Assembly (NCBI RefSeq): GCF_021026095.1
Contig: NZ_JAJNCU010000003.1
Location: forward strand, 62,001-126,000
Direction of reading: 5' to 3'
Length of the DNA: 64,000 bases
Source: Salinicoccus halitifaciens
GTDB lineage: Bacteria; Bacillota; Bacilli; Staphylococcales; Salinicoccaceae
A program made the position numbers and the translations under genes. Of this stretch, positions 43,563-51,637 are shown piece by piece. The notes below the pieces were generated by a model, which did not search any database, was not told the origin of the DNA, and saw only the letters and a program-made list of their open reading frames with translations. The first letter of the stretch is position 1. The number at the start of each line of letters is the position of its first letter.

Positions 43563-44552
43563 ATGGTTAAGATTGCAGTCGACACGGCAGGCGGTGACCA
43601 CGGCGCGGGAACGACGGTTTACGGTACCTGTCTTGCGATGCGGGAGGATCCGGAGCTGGAATGCCTTTTATTCGGAGAGCCGAAGCAGATTGAAGATGCC
43701 CTGCCAGACTTTGCGGATACAGAACGGATCGAAATCATTGCGGCAGACGAGGTCATCACCGATGATGATGACCCGTTGCGTGCCGTGCGCAGAAAAAAAG
43801 ACTCCACGATTGTGAAGGGTCTGAAGGCTGTTGCGGAAGGTGAAGCCGATGCCTTCGTCTCCGCCGGCAGCAGCGGTGCGATTTACGCCGGAGGGCTGTT
43901 TTTGATAGGAAAAAAACCGGAGATCACACGTCCGGCAGCAGTGTCGATCCTGCCCACGGTTTCAGAGAATTCCCCCTACTACATGTTGATCGATTCAGGC
44001 GCAAACATTACGGCAAAACCTGAACATCTCGTGGAATACGCGAGGCTCGGAAGCAGAATGGCCGAACAGTTCCTCAATAACCGGAATCCACGGGTCGGGC
44101 TGCTCAATATCGGTTCGGAACCTTCCAAAGGCAATGCCTTCTCAAAAGAGGTCTTCCAGATGCTTGCTGCAGAGGATGATTTGAACTTCACCGGCAATGT
44201 TGAGCCGTCCGTCCTTTTGAACAGCACACATGATATTGTCCTCGCTGACGGTTTTACGGGAAACATCATGTTGAAGAGTGTCGAAGGCACAGCAGAAATT
44301 TTGTTAAATGATCTGTTAAACAATGTTAAGAAAGACGAACAATTGGATGAAGATGCAGTGCAGGTCATTGAAAAAGCGGTAGATGCACGCATTAAACGCT
44401 ACACCAATGTAGACATCGGAGGCGGCTTCATCCTCGGAATCAATGCCCCCGTCGTCATCACCCACGGGGCAGCAGATGAAGTGATGTTCAAGCACAGCGT
44501 GGAGATGGCAGCCAGGCTGACAAACAACAGCATCTTTAATGATCAACAGTAA
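43563..44552 (+). CDS. plsX: Phosphate acyltransferase PlsX-like protein
   Basis: A 329-residue PlsX-family enzyme, which interconverts acyl-ACP and acyl-phosphate at the membrane surface. Family blocks are IAVDTAGGDHG (canonical DAMGGD altered to DTAGGD), DSTIVKGLKAVAEGEADAFVSAGSSGAIYAGG as two adjoining blocks, LIDSGANITAKPEHL, VGLLNIGSEPSKGN and VLADGFTGNIMLKS. GGGGTGGAG precedes the ATG. The usual plsX sits with fapR and fabD; this copy is with fabF and fakB and is probably a paralogue. A terminator follows within 100 bases. Confidence 0.86.
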   Translation: MVKIAVDTAGGDHGAGTTVYGTCLAMREDPELECLLFGEPKQIEDALPDFADTERIEIIAADEVITDDDDPLRAVRRKKDSTIVKGLKAVAEGEADAFVSAGSSGAIYAGGLFLIGKKPEITRPAAVSILPTVSENSPYYMLIDSGANITAKPEHLVEYARLGSRMAEQFLNNRNPRVGLLNIGSEPSKGNAFSKEVFQMLAAEDDLNFTGNVEPSVLLNSTHDIVLADGFTGNIMLKSVEGTAEILLNDLLNNVKKDEQLDEDAVQVIEKAVDARIKRYTNVDIGGGFILGINAPVVITHGAADEVMFKHSVEMAARLTNNSIFNDQQ

Positions 44553-44648
44553 ACATTGTTTTAATCATGGAACCGGAAATTAAAATTCAGATGAATCTTT
44601 AATGATGGATTCACAGAAGAAGCAGATATGATTGATTTCCCAAATATC

Positions 44649-44686
44649 AAACCACCCACAGATTTCGCAGTCTGCGGGTGGTTTTC
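44649..44686. terminator. Terminator between plsX-like gene and the oxidoreductase
   Basis: AAACCACCC-CAGA pairs with TCTG-GGGTGGTTT with one mismatch, followed by TTTC. It separates convergent genes. Confidence 0.82.
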
Positions 44687-44709
44687 ATTGTTCTGATATT
44701 CTATTTTGT

Positions 44710-45645
44710 TCATTTGATCTTTACGATGATTTTACCTTTTGCATGTCCGGATTCACTCAGTTTATGCGCTTCCTGCACACCTTCAACAGTGAAGGGGAAT
44801 ATTTCACCGACAGCCGGCTTCACCGTTCCTTCCGAGACCAGCCCCATAATCTTTTCCAATTGATCGACTTTGGTGGAGGAATTCAGATACATTGCAGTCA
44901 CACCCTTCTCTTCAGCCAATTCTTTATCCGGCTTTCCTGCAATGGATACCAGTCTGCCGCCCGGTTTCAGGACATCATAGCTTTTTTCCTGTATCTCTCC
45001 GCCGAGTGTGTCCAGCACGACGTCGAACTCCATTTTACGTTCAGAAAAATCTTCTTCCCGATAATTGATCACCGTATCTGCACCCAGATTTTTTACGAAC
45101 TCTGCATTTTTCCCGCTTGTGGTCGTTGTGACTTCTGCTCCAAAATACTTGGCAAGTTGAATCGCAAAGCTGCCGACACCGCCTGAACCTGCATGGATGA
45201 AGACCTTCTCTCCGGCTTCGATTTCCGCCTTATCTTTAAGCATCTGCCAGGCTGTCATACTTGTCAGCGGCACCGCAGCCGCCTCTTCAAAAGACACATT
45301 CTCAGGCTTACTCACAAGAAGTTTATCTTCCATTACGATGTATTCCGCAAATCCACCCGGCTTTTTAAGTTCTGCTTTGCCGACTACTTCATCTCCGACT
45401 TTGAATTTTTCAACAAGTCCGCCCACTTCTTTTACAGTCCCTGAAATATCCCATCCAAAAATAATGGGGAATGATAAAGGTATCACTTTCTTGAAATCCC
45501 CGGCACGTACTTTCACATCCATCCGGTTCACAGCTACTGCATGAACCTCCACAAGCACTTCATTTCCTGTCACCCCCGGCGTCTCCAGCTCGGCTGCCTT
45601 GAACTCTTCTACACCGCCATATGCTTCTGTTATGATCGTCTTCAA
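44710..45645 (-). CDS. NADP-dependent medium-chain oxidoreductase (quinone oxidoreductase type)
   Basis: A 311-residue zinc-less MDR-family protein. N-terminal GroES-like domain with VHAVAVNRMDVKVRAGDF and FGWDISGTVKEVG, then a Rossmann domain with the NADPH loop GSGGVGSFAIQLAKYFGA at about residues 152-169. Such enzymes reduce quinones or alpha,beta-unsaturated carbonyls. The start is TTG at 45645, seven bases after GGAG. It is monocistronic. The physiological substrate is unknown. Confidence 0.88.
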   Translation of the reverse strand: MKTIITEAYGGVEEFKAAELETPGVTGNEVLVEVHAVAVNRMDVKVRAGDFKKVIPLSFPIIFGWDISGTVKEVGGLVEKFKVGDEVVGKAELKKPGGFAEYIVMEDKLLVSKPENVSFEEAAAVPLTSMTAWQMLKDKAEIEAGEKVFIHAGSGGVGSFAIQLAKYFGAEVTTTTSGKNAEFVKNLGADTVINYREEDFSERKMEFDVVLDTLGGEIQEKSYDVLKPGGRLVSIAGKPDKELAEEKGVTAMYLNSSTKVDQLEKIMGLVSEGTVKPAVGEIFPFTVEGVQEAHKLSESGHAKGKIIVKIK

Positions 45646-45739
45646 TTAAATTCTCCTCTCATGGTAATGTCGTAAAATATATTTTTGCTTTATCCTTTTA
45701 ATATTCATCTTCATTTTCAAGTATACCCATCCATACAAC

Positions 45740-45895
45740 GCTTCACAAAGATGATGATCATGTTGCCAGGGAAAGGCTGGTCCAAACCTTAAGGGATGAA
45801 GACGGTATGCGGGATTTTATTTTCAAGGCGATTTATAATATTGTCATAACAAACGATTGCAAGTTCGGACAGAAGGGCAGGGAAATACAGAAAAT
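45740..45895 (+). pseudogene. Coding-like debris upstream of the 45896 gene
   Basis: One frame reads without a start codon through a plausible protein-like segment: HKDDDHVARERLVQTLRDED followed by GMRDFIFKAIYNIVITNDC. It overlaps into the next gene and ends there. No ribosome site or start is present. It could be the tail of a broken gene or chance. No family recognised. Confidence 0.3.
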
Positions 45896-46393
45896 ATGGA
45901 GACAAACCATCTTTTTTATAAAATACATAAAGGTACAATCACGGCCCGGGATTATATCAATTGGTCCCACACATTATTAAGTGAAGGTACTTCATCGCCT
46001 TCATTGAAAATCATTTCATCATTTTCGCCTTTGGACAACCTCTTTGAAATAGAGTCTTATTTTAAACGATCATCAGAGGAGCTGGGAACAAAGCAGCCGT
46101 CGTTTGAAACATGTGCGAGAGCACATATTGATTTCCTGGCGTCACAAATCATTGAAGTGGATGATTATAGACAGATCTATCACCTGACTGATAGGATTTT
46201 CAAAGTTGCTGTTGCCGAACTGAACTCGCCGGATGATCTGCTGCACTGGCTCCATCTCTATGAATTGATGGACAGAGTGGACTATCATTACGATAAAGAA
46301 GTCGTGTCAGAGATTAAGCATGAAGCCCGGTCAACGTCTGATCTGGGACATCTATCGAGATCGAGGCATAAGAAAAATGACAGTAACTTTTAA
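45896..46393 (+). CDS. Hypothetical protein, possible immunity-type
   Basis: A 165-residue soluble, mostly helical protein beginning METNHLFYKIHKG. Start ATG at 45896 is chosen over an upstream TTG at 45857 without a ribosome site; AGGGAAA about 14 bases upstream is a weak match. The ARDYINWSHTLL...SLKIISSFS...FEIESYF...EELG pattern recalls small helical immunity-like proteins of polymorphic toxin systems, but this is impression only. The next gene begins within or overlapping its end, which also fits small immunity gene pairs. Function unknown. Confidence 0.6.
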   Translation: METNHLFYKIHKGTITARDYINWSHTLLSEGTSSPSLKIISSFSPLDNLFEIESYFKRSSEELGTKQPSFETCARAHIDFLASQIIEVDDYRQIYHLTDRIFKVAVAELNSPDDLLHWLHLYELMDRVDYHYDKEVVSEIKHEARSTSDLGHLSRSRHKKNDSNF

Positions 46394-46799
46394 ATTAGGG
46401 GAAGTTATTTTTTCACCGCTGCATCTCAATATGGAGTTGATAGTATTGATTAAAAAAGAAATCCAGATAGAAGTGCTGCTGTATGGAGACCCATTTGGTT
46501 TTGCCTGTGAAATGCTCGATGTTGAAAATATGAGGAGCAACAGTTATTCCGAAGTTTTCACTGTTAATTTTGAAGAAGTGTATGAGTATATTCAGTTACA
46601 CGGGCTTCCACAAACTGAATCTTCGAGCAGGCATCCCATGACTGAAGGCTTTCATTATTATAAAGAAAACGGCAGATGGCACACTTTCTTTAAAGAAAGA
46701 GGTTGCATCTTCGATGAGAAAAGCTTTGACGAAGATGAATCCGGAAAAAGGTACATCGTCCGGACACTCCTCAAGCTGAGAGGTACCGATCTATTCTAA
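46377..46799 (+). CDS. Hypothetical protein overlapping the previous gene
   Basis: A protein of 140 residues if started at the ATG at 46377 (MTVTFKLGEVIFSPLHL), or 159 from the ATG at 46320; neither has a strong ribosome site, and overlap with the previous gene suggests translational coupling. It contains mixed strands and helices, an acidic C-terminal third (KSFDEDESGKRYIV) and no membrane segment or signal peptide. I do not recognise the family. A perfect palindromic terminator follows 25 bases after the stop. Confidence 0.6.
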   Translation: MTVTFKLGEVIFSPLHLNMELIVLIKKEIQIEVLLYGDPFGFACEMLDVENMRSNSYSEVFTVNFEEVYEYIQLHGLPQTESSSRHPMTEGFHYYKENGRWHTFFKERGCIFDEKSFDEDESGKRYIVRTLLKLRGTDLF

Positions 46800-46824
46800 A
46801 TCGACTGTAATTATCACGGCATGA

Positions 46825-46866
46825 AAAAAGCTGCAGACCTTTGAATTCAAAGGTCTGCAGCTTTTT
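46825..46866. terminator. Perfectly palindromic terminator at the backbone/element boundary
   Basis: A 21-base stem without mismatches (AAAAAGCTGCAGACC... to its exact complement ending GCTTTTT). It ends 4 bases before the guaA-type integration core. Confidence 0.9.
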
Positions 46867-46870
46867 ATAC

Positions 46871-46881
46871 TATTCCCACTC
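46871..46881 (-). other. guaA-type integration core (putative att site)
   Basis: The reverse strand reads GAGTGGGAATA, which is the end of guaA (codons for I-E-W-E-stop) and, from memory, the 11-base target of Tn5801-type elements. No guaA coding sequence flanks it here, so it would be the distal att copy; guaA should then lie on the reverse strand to the right of the island. Confidence 0.6.
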
Positions 46882-47197
46882 TATACTTCGCCAATACAAT
46901 ATGGTGCAACATCGTTGATATGACAGACTTTTATAAAATATCAACAACTATAAAAACATTCAATTTGATATGAAGTGTGCCACGACTGTGCCACAGATTT
47001 TAATAAATCATGAAGCTGAGATGAGAAATCATTTCGGCTTTTTTATTCTTAAATAGGAAGTAATGTTCTATGAAATATAACATTCTTATATACAATTTGC
47101 CACGATGGAAATGACTCGTTCAATATCATCTTTCTGTTACGCATCTTGATGAAATATTTAATTTTACTAAATAACCTTGCTAAGGAGGTGCTAGATT
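46882..47197. repeat. Non-coding element end with TGCCAC repeats and a hairpin
   Basis: No substantial gene is seen in the 493 bases between 46800 and orf23. It holds TGCCACGA at 46978-46985 and 47098-47105 and a third copy TGCCACAG at 46989-46996; the first two TGTGCCAC units are spaced by 11 bases, like arm-type integrase sites. A hairpin with T-run (about 47012-47045, GAAGCTGAGATGA with TCATTTCGGCTT) follows. Confidence 0.5.
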
Positions 47198-47245
47198 ATG
47201 ACCACTTTTTATTCTCGCTCCCCTCCCCCTTCTAATTTGTTGTAA
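47198..47245 (+). CDS. 15-codon mini-ORF with strong ribosome site
   Basis: AAGGAGGTGCTAGATT precedes an ATG encoding MTTFYSRSPPPSNLL, then stop. The unusually strong ribosome site for such a short Pro/Ser-rich peptide, 47 bases before orf23, suggests a leader peptide for the element's first operon. No family known. Confidence 0.4.
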   Translation: MTTFYSRSPPPSNLL

Positions 47246-47292
47246 ACATCTCCATCGTAATAAAAATCAAATTTAGAAATGAGGTCAAATTA

Positions 47293-47607
47293 ATGGAACT
47301 AAAATATGTGATTCCGAACATGGCACAGACATTTGGCAATTTAGAATACGCCGGAGAAGGCAAAGTGGAACAACGCCGCGTCAATGGCCGAATGACAACA
47401 CTCTCCCGTCGCTATAATCTATATTCGGATGTCCAACGGGCGGATGATGTGGAAGTCATCCTCCCCCAGGAAGCCGGAGAAAAATTCTTTGAACATGAAG
47501 ATCAGGTGAAACTGGTCAATGCACGCATCACCGCAGAAGGCTATAAAATTGGAGAACGGGGCTTCACAAAATATATTCTACATGCTGACGACATGGTCAA
47601 AGCATAA
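47293..47607 (+). CDS. Conjugative element protein Orf23-like (DUF961, YdcO/YdcP type)
   Basis: A 104-residue DUF961 protein starting MELKYVIPNMAQTFGNLEYAGE, as in Orf23 of Tn916. GAGG lies 8 bases before the ATG. These are the first conserved genes of Tn916/ICEBs1-type elements; homologues help conjugation or replication of the element but the biochemical role is poorly defined. It forms an operon with the Orf22-like gene 14 bases downstream. Confidence 0.9.
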   Translation: MELKYVIPNMAQTFGNLEYAGEGKVEQRRVNGRMTTLSRRYNLYSDVQRADDVEVILPQEAGEKFFEHEDQVKLVNARITAEGYKIGERGFTKYILHADDMVKA

Positions 47608-47621
47608 GAGGAGGAAATCAT

Positions 47622-47999
47622 ATGAGACTCGCACAAGGGATTGTCATCAATAAGGAAGATACATTCGGTCTATTGAAGTTTTCGGCGTTGCGTCGGGAAG
47701 TCTTTCTACAAAATGAAGATGGGACGGTATCATCCGAAGTCAAAGAACGCACCTATGATTTAAAATCGAAAGCCCAAGGCCGCATGATTCAAGTCAGTAT
47801 TCCGGCATCGGTCCCGTTAAAAACATTCGATTATAACGCAGAAGTGACGATCATCAATCCAGTGGCGGATACGGTCGCCAATGCAACGTTTCGCGGCGCC
47901 GACGTCGATTGGTATATCAAGGCCGATGACATTGTATTAAAAGAGGCCCAAAAACCACCGCAGAAGCCGAAGAAAGATGAACTGGACAATGAAAAATAG
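47622..47999 (+). CDS. Conjugative element protein Orf22-like (DUF961)
   Basis: A 125-residue DUF961 protein with MRLAQGIVINKEDTFGLLKF and RTYDLKSKAQGRMIQVSIPA, closely like Orf22 of Tn916, ending in a Lys/Pro-rich tail. GGAGGAAATC precedes the ATG. It is followed after 9 bases by the Mom-like gene. Confidence 0.9.
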   Translation: MRLAQGIVINKEDTFGLLKFSALRREVFLQNEDGTVSSEVKERTYDLKSKAQGRMIQVSIPASVPLKTFDYNAEVTIINPVADTVANATFRGADVDWYIKADDIVLKEAQKPPQKPKKDELDNEK

Positions 48000-48008
48000 G
48001 CATTGCTT

Positions 48009-48784
48009 ATGACAAAAACACCACTGGCGATCAAAGAAATCCCGAAAGATGACGCCATTAATTTTATCCGTCACTATCACTACGCTAAAATCATCCCGAA
48101 GCTATGTAAATATTTCTTAGGAATTTTTTCAGAAGAAAAGCTGTTGGGGGTTGTTGAACTGAGTTGGGGCACACAGCCCTTACAGACGATTCGTAAACTC
48201 TTTCCAGATGAAAACCTTCAAACCAAAGATTATTTGGAAATTGGCAAAATGTGCTTTTTGCCCGAGATGAACCACAATCAATATTTTGGCAGTCGCGCAC
48301 TTTCCACGCTGATTCAGTGGTTAAGAAAGCATACCGACTGCCTATTTTTATATACACTCGCCGATGGCATCGAAGGTAAATGCGGCTACGTGTACCAGGC
48401 ATCGAACTTCTATTATTGTGGGCATTTTAAAACCAGTGTCTATCGGGACGCACAGACATACGAGAAAATTCATCCACGAAGTGCCCGATTGTTATTAGAA
48501 AAAAATGCGCGTTTTGATAATGTGGAGAAAAAGCATTGGCTCACGCAGGATTTTTGTGAATATAGAGGCATTGAGAAAATCAACAGCCGCATGTTTCGCT
48601 ATATTTATCCGCTGACGACCGATGCCAACGCCTGTTAGCTCCTTATCCCTACCAACAAAGGGACTATCCGAAACAGAGAGATTTGTTGTTTGAAAAGCGG
48701 ATTGCCCACCGGAAATATGAACAGATATCCCAACCGACGTTTGATAAACACGTTGCTTTCTATAATACGCAAAAGGTGCATTAA
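48009..48784 (+). pseudogene. Mom-like (GNAT-fold) DNA-modification protein gene with 3' frameshift
   Basis: The first frame (48009 to TAG at 48636-48638) encodes 209 residues including HYHYAKIIPK, LGVVELSWGTQP and CGYVYQASNFYYCG, resembling Mom-family adenine-modification proteins carried by phages and conjugative elements. Immediately beyond the stop another frame reads LLAPYPYQQRDYPKQRDLLF and on to FYNTQKVH with a stop at 48782-48784, clearly protein-like. Adding one C to the GCC at about 48624-48626 joins the two (…TTDAQRLLAPYPYQQ). A single-base loss has therefore truncated the C-terminal 48 residues, unless it is a sequencing error. The start at 48009 follows a weak ribosome site. Confidence 0.7.
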
Positions 48785-48808
48785 ATTGAATTTTTGAAAG
48801 GAGGGCTT

Positions 48809-50497
48809 ATGAAACTCTTTCATTATAAAGGCAGACGTATTAAACCCAGCGATCAGTATTTGGTTTACCGCTTTGTGACGGGTGCATTAGTGGGCATATG
48901 GCTGCTTGCCTTTTTACCGTTTCACCTCCCTTTTCTATGGTCGAGCACTTGGACACTTGATGCATTTCAAGCCCACTTCATCCGGCCACATGGCCTCGTG
49001 ACGCTATGCATCAGTCTGTTCATCACAGCGGCCTGTGCGTTTTTGTATTACCGATATCACCATCGGCATTTCAAACAGATCATCCATCGCCAGAAACTGG
49101 CTAAAATGATACTCGAAAATGGGTGGTATGAAACCAAAAAAGTGACATCAGACAGTTTCTTCAAGGATGCTCCCAGTGGAAAAACCAAAGAGACAATCAG
49201 TACGTTTCCAAAAGTGTATTACCGGCTTAAAAATGGGCACCTCCATATTCAAGTGGAAATTACATTGGGTAAATACCAGGACCCCTTATTGAATTTGGAA
49301 AAGAAACTGGAAAGCGGCTTGTATTGTGAACTCGTATCCAAAGAGCTCCATGATGCGTATGTCGAATATGTGATGGTCCATGATATGCGGGCGAACCGGA
49401 TTTCGATTGATGCGGTGACGGCGCAAAATGGCCGTTTGAAATTGATGAAATCCCTCTATTGGGAATATGATCAGTTGCCGCACATGCTCATTGTGGGTGG
49501 CACCGGCGGCGGAAAGACGTATTTCATCCTGACTTTGATTGAAGCCCTATCCAAAACGGATGCAAAGTTATATGTGCTCGATCCGAAGAATGCGGATTTG
49601 GCGGATTTATCGACGGTGATGCCTGATGTCTACCATACAAAAGCCGACATGATCACATGTATTGACCAATTTTATGCAGATATGATGACGCGGAATGAGA
49701 ATATGAAAGACATGCCGAACTACAAAACCGGGGAAAATTATGCATATTTCGGCTTACCGCCGAATACGTTGGATACGGAGGCCTCCATTGAACAAGGCAC
49801 TCAATATCTGGCGACACTCCTAAAAGATGCTGAATTGAAAGGTGTGGATGATGAAACTGTCCTTCAAGCCTATAATTACGGCGGTGGCTTCATTGATTAT
49901 GTCGCTGAACGCGGCAGTACCTATTCATTTGAGCTGGCCGAAGCATTCGCAGAAGCACAGTCAGACGGGGAAACAGTCTCTTACAACAACCCTGTCGCCG
50001 TGGCAGAAAATGGCGGGTGGCGTTATGGCTACGGCAACATGTTTTATGTCGATCATGTGCTTCAACATTTAAATCATACAGATGATGACAGTAATGAAAG
50101 TATAGAACGTATAACAGATGGTGAGTTTCCCACACCCGATCCGTCCGATTACAGTGGCATCCATCCTGAAGGCGAATGTACGTACTATGTCGATAATCGC
50201 AGGCGAGAGATTGGTGCGCCTTTAGAAAATTCACGATTAGGCGATGCCGGTAGTTGGACACCAAAAGCCAAAGCGTCGGGGATGTCGACCGGCAGTGAAC
50301 CCAGAGCCGGCGCCGTCATGGTCTATGGTTATTGTCAATTGAATGTCAGTTGCCGGTATGGGCATGTGGCATTTGTTGAGACGGTGAATGATGACGGCTC
50401 CGTCGTCGTCTCCGAAATGAACTGGGAAGCGCATAACGTCATCAATTACCGGACGGTCTCCGCTTCAGATGCCAGTCAACTCGAATATATTTATTAA
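48809..50497 (+). CDS. FtsK/TcpA (Orf21)-CwlT (Orf14) chimeric protein
   Basis: A 562-residue in-frame fusion of two transfer proteins. Residues 1-319 are the N-terminal part of the FtsK/SpoIIIE-type coupling ATPase: two membrane helices (about 25-50 and 65-85), Walker A GGTGGGKT at about 230-237, the strand LYVLDPKNADLADL and PNYKTGENYAYFGLPP. From about residue 315 the sequence becomes the CwlT/Orf14 hydrolase: SIEQGTQYLATLL and QAYNYGGGFIDYV of the lysozyme-like domain, then a CHAP/NlpC-type endopeptidase domain with Cys in GECTYYVDNR and His in YGHVAF. The motor's C-terminal half and the lysozyme catalytic Glu region are lost. AAAGGAGG precedes the ATG. Confidence 0.85.
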   Translation: MKLFHYKGRRIKPSDQYLVYRFVTGALVGIWLLAFLPFHLPFLWSSTWTLDAFQAHFIRPHGLVTLCISLFITAACAFLYYRYHHRHFKQIIHRQKLAKMILENGWYETKKVTSDSFFKDAPSGKTKETISTFPKVYYRLKNGHLHIQVEITLGKYQDPLLNLEKKLESGLYCELVSKELHDAYVEYVMVHDMRANRISIDAVTAQNGRLKLMKSLYWEYDQLPHMLIVGGTGGGKTYFILTLIEALSKTDAKLYVLDPKNADLADLSTVMPDVYHTKADMITCIDQFYADMMTRNENMKDMPNYKTGENYAYFGLPPNTLDTEASIEQGTQYLATLLKDAELKGVDDETVLQAYNYGGGFIDYVAERGSTYSFELAEAFAEAQSDGETVSYNNPVAVAENGGWRYGYGNMFYVDHVLQHLNHTDDDSNESIERITDGEFPTPDPSDYSGIHPEGECTYYVDNRRREIGAPLENSRLGDAGSWTPKAKASGMSTGSEPRAGAVMVYGYCQLNVSCRYGHVAFVETVNDDGSVVVSEMNWEAHNVINYRTVSASDASQLEYIY

Positions 50498-50543
50498 CCT
50501 TTAAGTCGTCCCAATTAATGAATTAAAGAAAGGATGAGACAGG

Positions 50544-51455
50544 ATGAAATTACCTTTTAGACAAAAAGAAAAAACGAGACAACCGACCGAAGAGAAAAGA
50601 ATGAAAGTGAAGACAGTGGGTACCCGGAAAAAATCAGTACTGATTTTATGGGTGCTCTTAATCAGCAGTCTCGCATTTGGGATTTATAAGAACTTTACGG
50701 CGGTTGACCAACATACGGTGCATGAAAAGGAAGTCATAGAAACAGAGATGATCGATACGAATGCGATTGAGAGTTTTACCCATAATTTTGTGGCAGTGTA
50801 TCACTCGTGGGAAAATGAAACGGCAGCATTGGAAGCCCGCACTGTCGAACTCAGTGAGTATATGACCGATGATTTACAGGCATTAAATGCCGATGTGCTT
50901 GGAGAGGACACACTCACAAGCGCGGATGTCATAGATGTGAGCATTTGGTCGGTGGCCGAAGAAACGGAAAATACGTATGCCGTAATCTATTCTGTGCACC
51001 AAGAGATTACAGAAGATGATGACGACATATCCACCCGATCGACCTATCGCATTGTACTGCATCAAGATGAAACAGGTAATCTGGTCATCACCCAAAATCC
51101 AACCCCGTGGAATGACATACAAAAATCAGATTATGAACCAGAAACCGTGGAAAATAATAACTCTGTCGATTCCGAGACGGAAGAAGAAATCATCGCTTTC
51201 TTAGAAACTTTCTTTACCGCTTATCCGACGGCCACAGAGCAAGAACTCAGCTATTATGTCAAAGATGATGTCCTGCCACCGATTAATGAAAACTATTCGT
51301 TTTCTGAACTGATTGACCCGGTCTTCCAAGCACACGATGGGCAGATCAAAACATGGGTCACAGTGAAGTATTTGGATGAAACTACAAAAGCCAATCTATT
51401 TTCCCAATATGAACTGATACTAGAAAAAGATATGAACTGGATGATTGTTGAATAA
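50544..51455 (+). CDS. tcpC: Conjugal transfer protein TcpC (Orf13-like)
   Basis: A 303-residue bitopic membrane protein of the TcpC/Orf13 family, a VirB8-like scaffold of Gram-positive conjugation. A basic cytoplasmic tail (residues 1-32), one transmembrane helix (about 33-50, SVLILWVLLISSLAFGIY) and two NTF2-like extracellular domains separated by an acidic linker (VENNNSVDSETEEE) are visible. Length is slightly short of the about 310 typical. AAAGGATGAG precedes the ATG. It is the last recognisable element gene before the copper island. Confidence 0.87.
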   Translation: MKLPFRQKEKTRQPTEEKRMKVKTVGTRKKSVLILWVLLISSLAFGIYKNFTAVDQHTVHEKEVIETEMIDTNAIESFTHNFVAVYHSWENETAALEARTVELSEYMTDDLQALNADVLGEDTLTSADVIDVSIWSVAEETENTYAVIYSVHQEITEDDDDISTRSTYRIVLHQDETGNLVITQNPTPWNDIQKSDYEPETVENNNSVDSETEEEIIAFLETFFTAYPTATEQELSYYVKDDVLPPINENYSFSELIDPVFQAHDGQIKTWVTVKYLDETTKANLFSQYELILEKDMNWMIVE

Positions 51456-51531
51456 AAATATTATCATTGTGAGTATAAAAAGAATAACATCAAATTTAAT
51501 TTTATAATTTGACTATCAATAATAAATTAAA

Positions 51532-51566
51532 AAATGACCCCGGTTCAATACCCCGAGGTCATCTAC
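51532..51566. terminator. Hairpin between tcpC and the copper ATPase gene
   Basis: ATGACC(C)CGG pairs with CCGaGGTCAT around a short loop in an AT-rich region between convergent genes. The 51456-51637 gap contains no gene and no second guaA-type core. Confidence 0.55.
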
Positions 51567-51637
51567 TCACAGCTTAACGTTTTTAAATGTCTAAATTATG
51601 AGTTACAGTTCACAGTGGCTCACAATCTGCTTTTTTA

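Larger units (their letters stand above)
46871..51455. mobile_element. Decayed Tn916/Tn5801-family integrative conjugative element
   Basis: The segment has the head genes (orf23- and orf22-like, Mom-like gene, orf21-like) and the tail genes (orf14- and orf13-like) of a Tn916-family element in the normal order, but nothing between orf21 and orf14. Relaxase, ardA, TcpE, the VirB4-type ATPase and the YddG-like protein are missing, and no integrase is in the window. The left boundary is set at the guaA-type core at 46871-46881; the right boundary is unknown. Base composition is more AT-rich than the backbone to the left. It cannot be self-transmissible. Confidence 0.82.

Noticed and set aside
47012..47045. 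Short ORF through the hairpin at the element end, as an integrase C-terminus
   Set aside because: The open frame is too short and shows none of the tyrosine-integrase motifs, so no integrase remnant is claimed.
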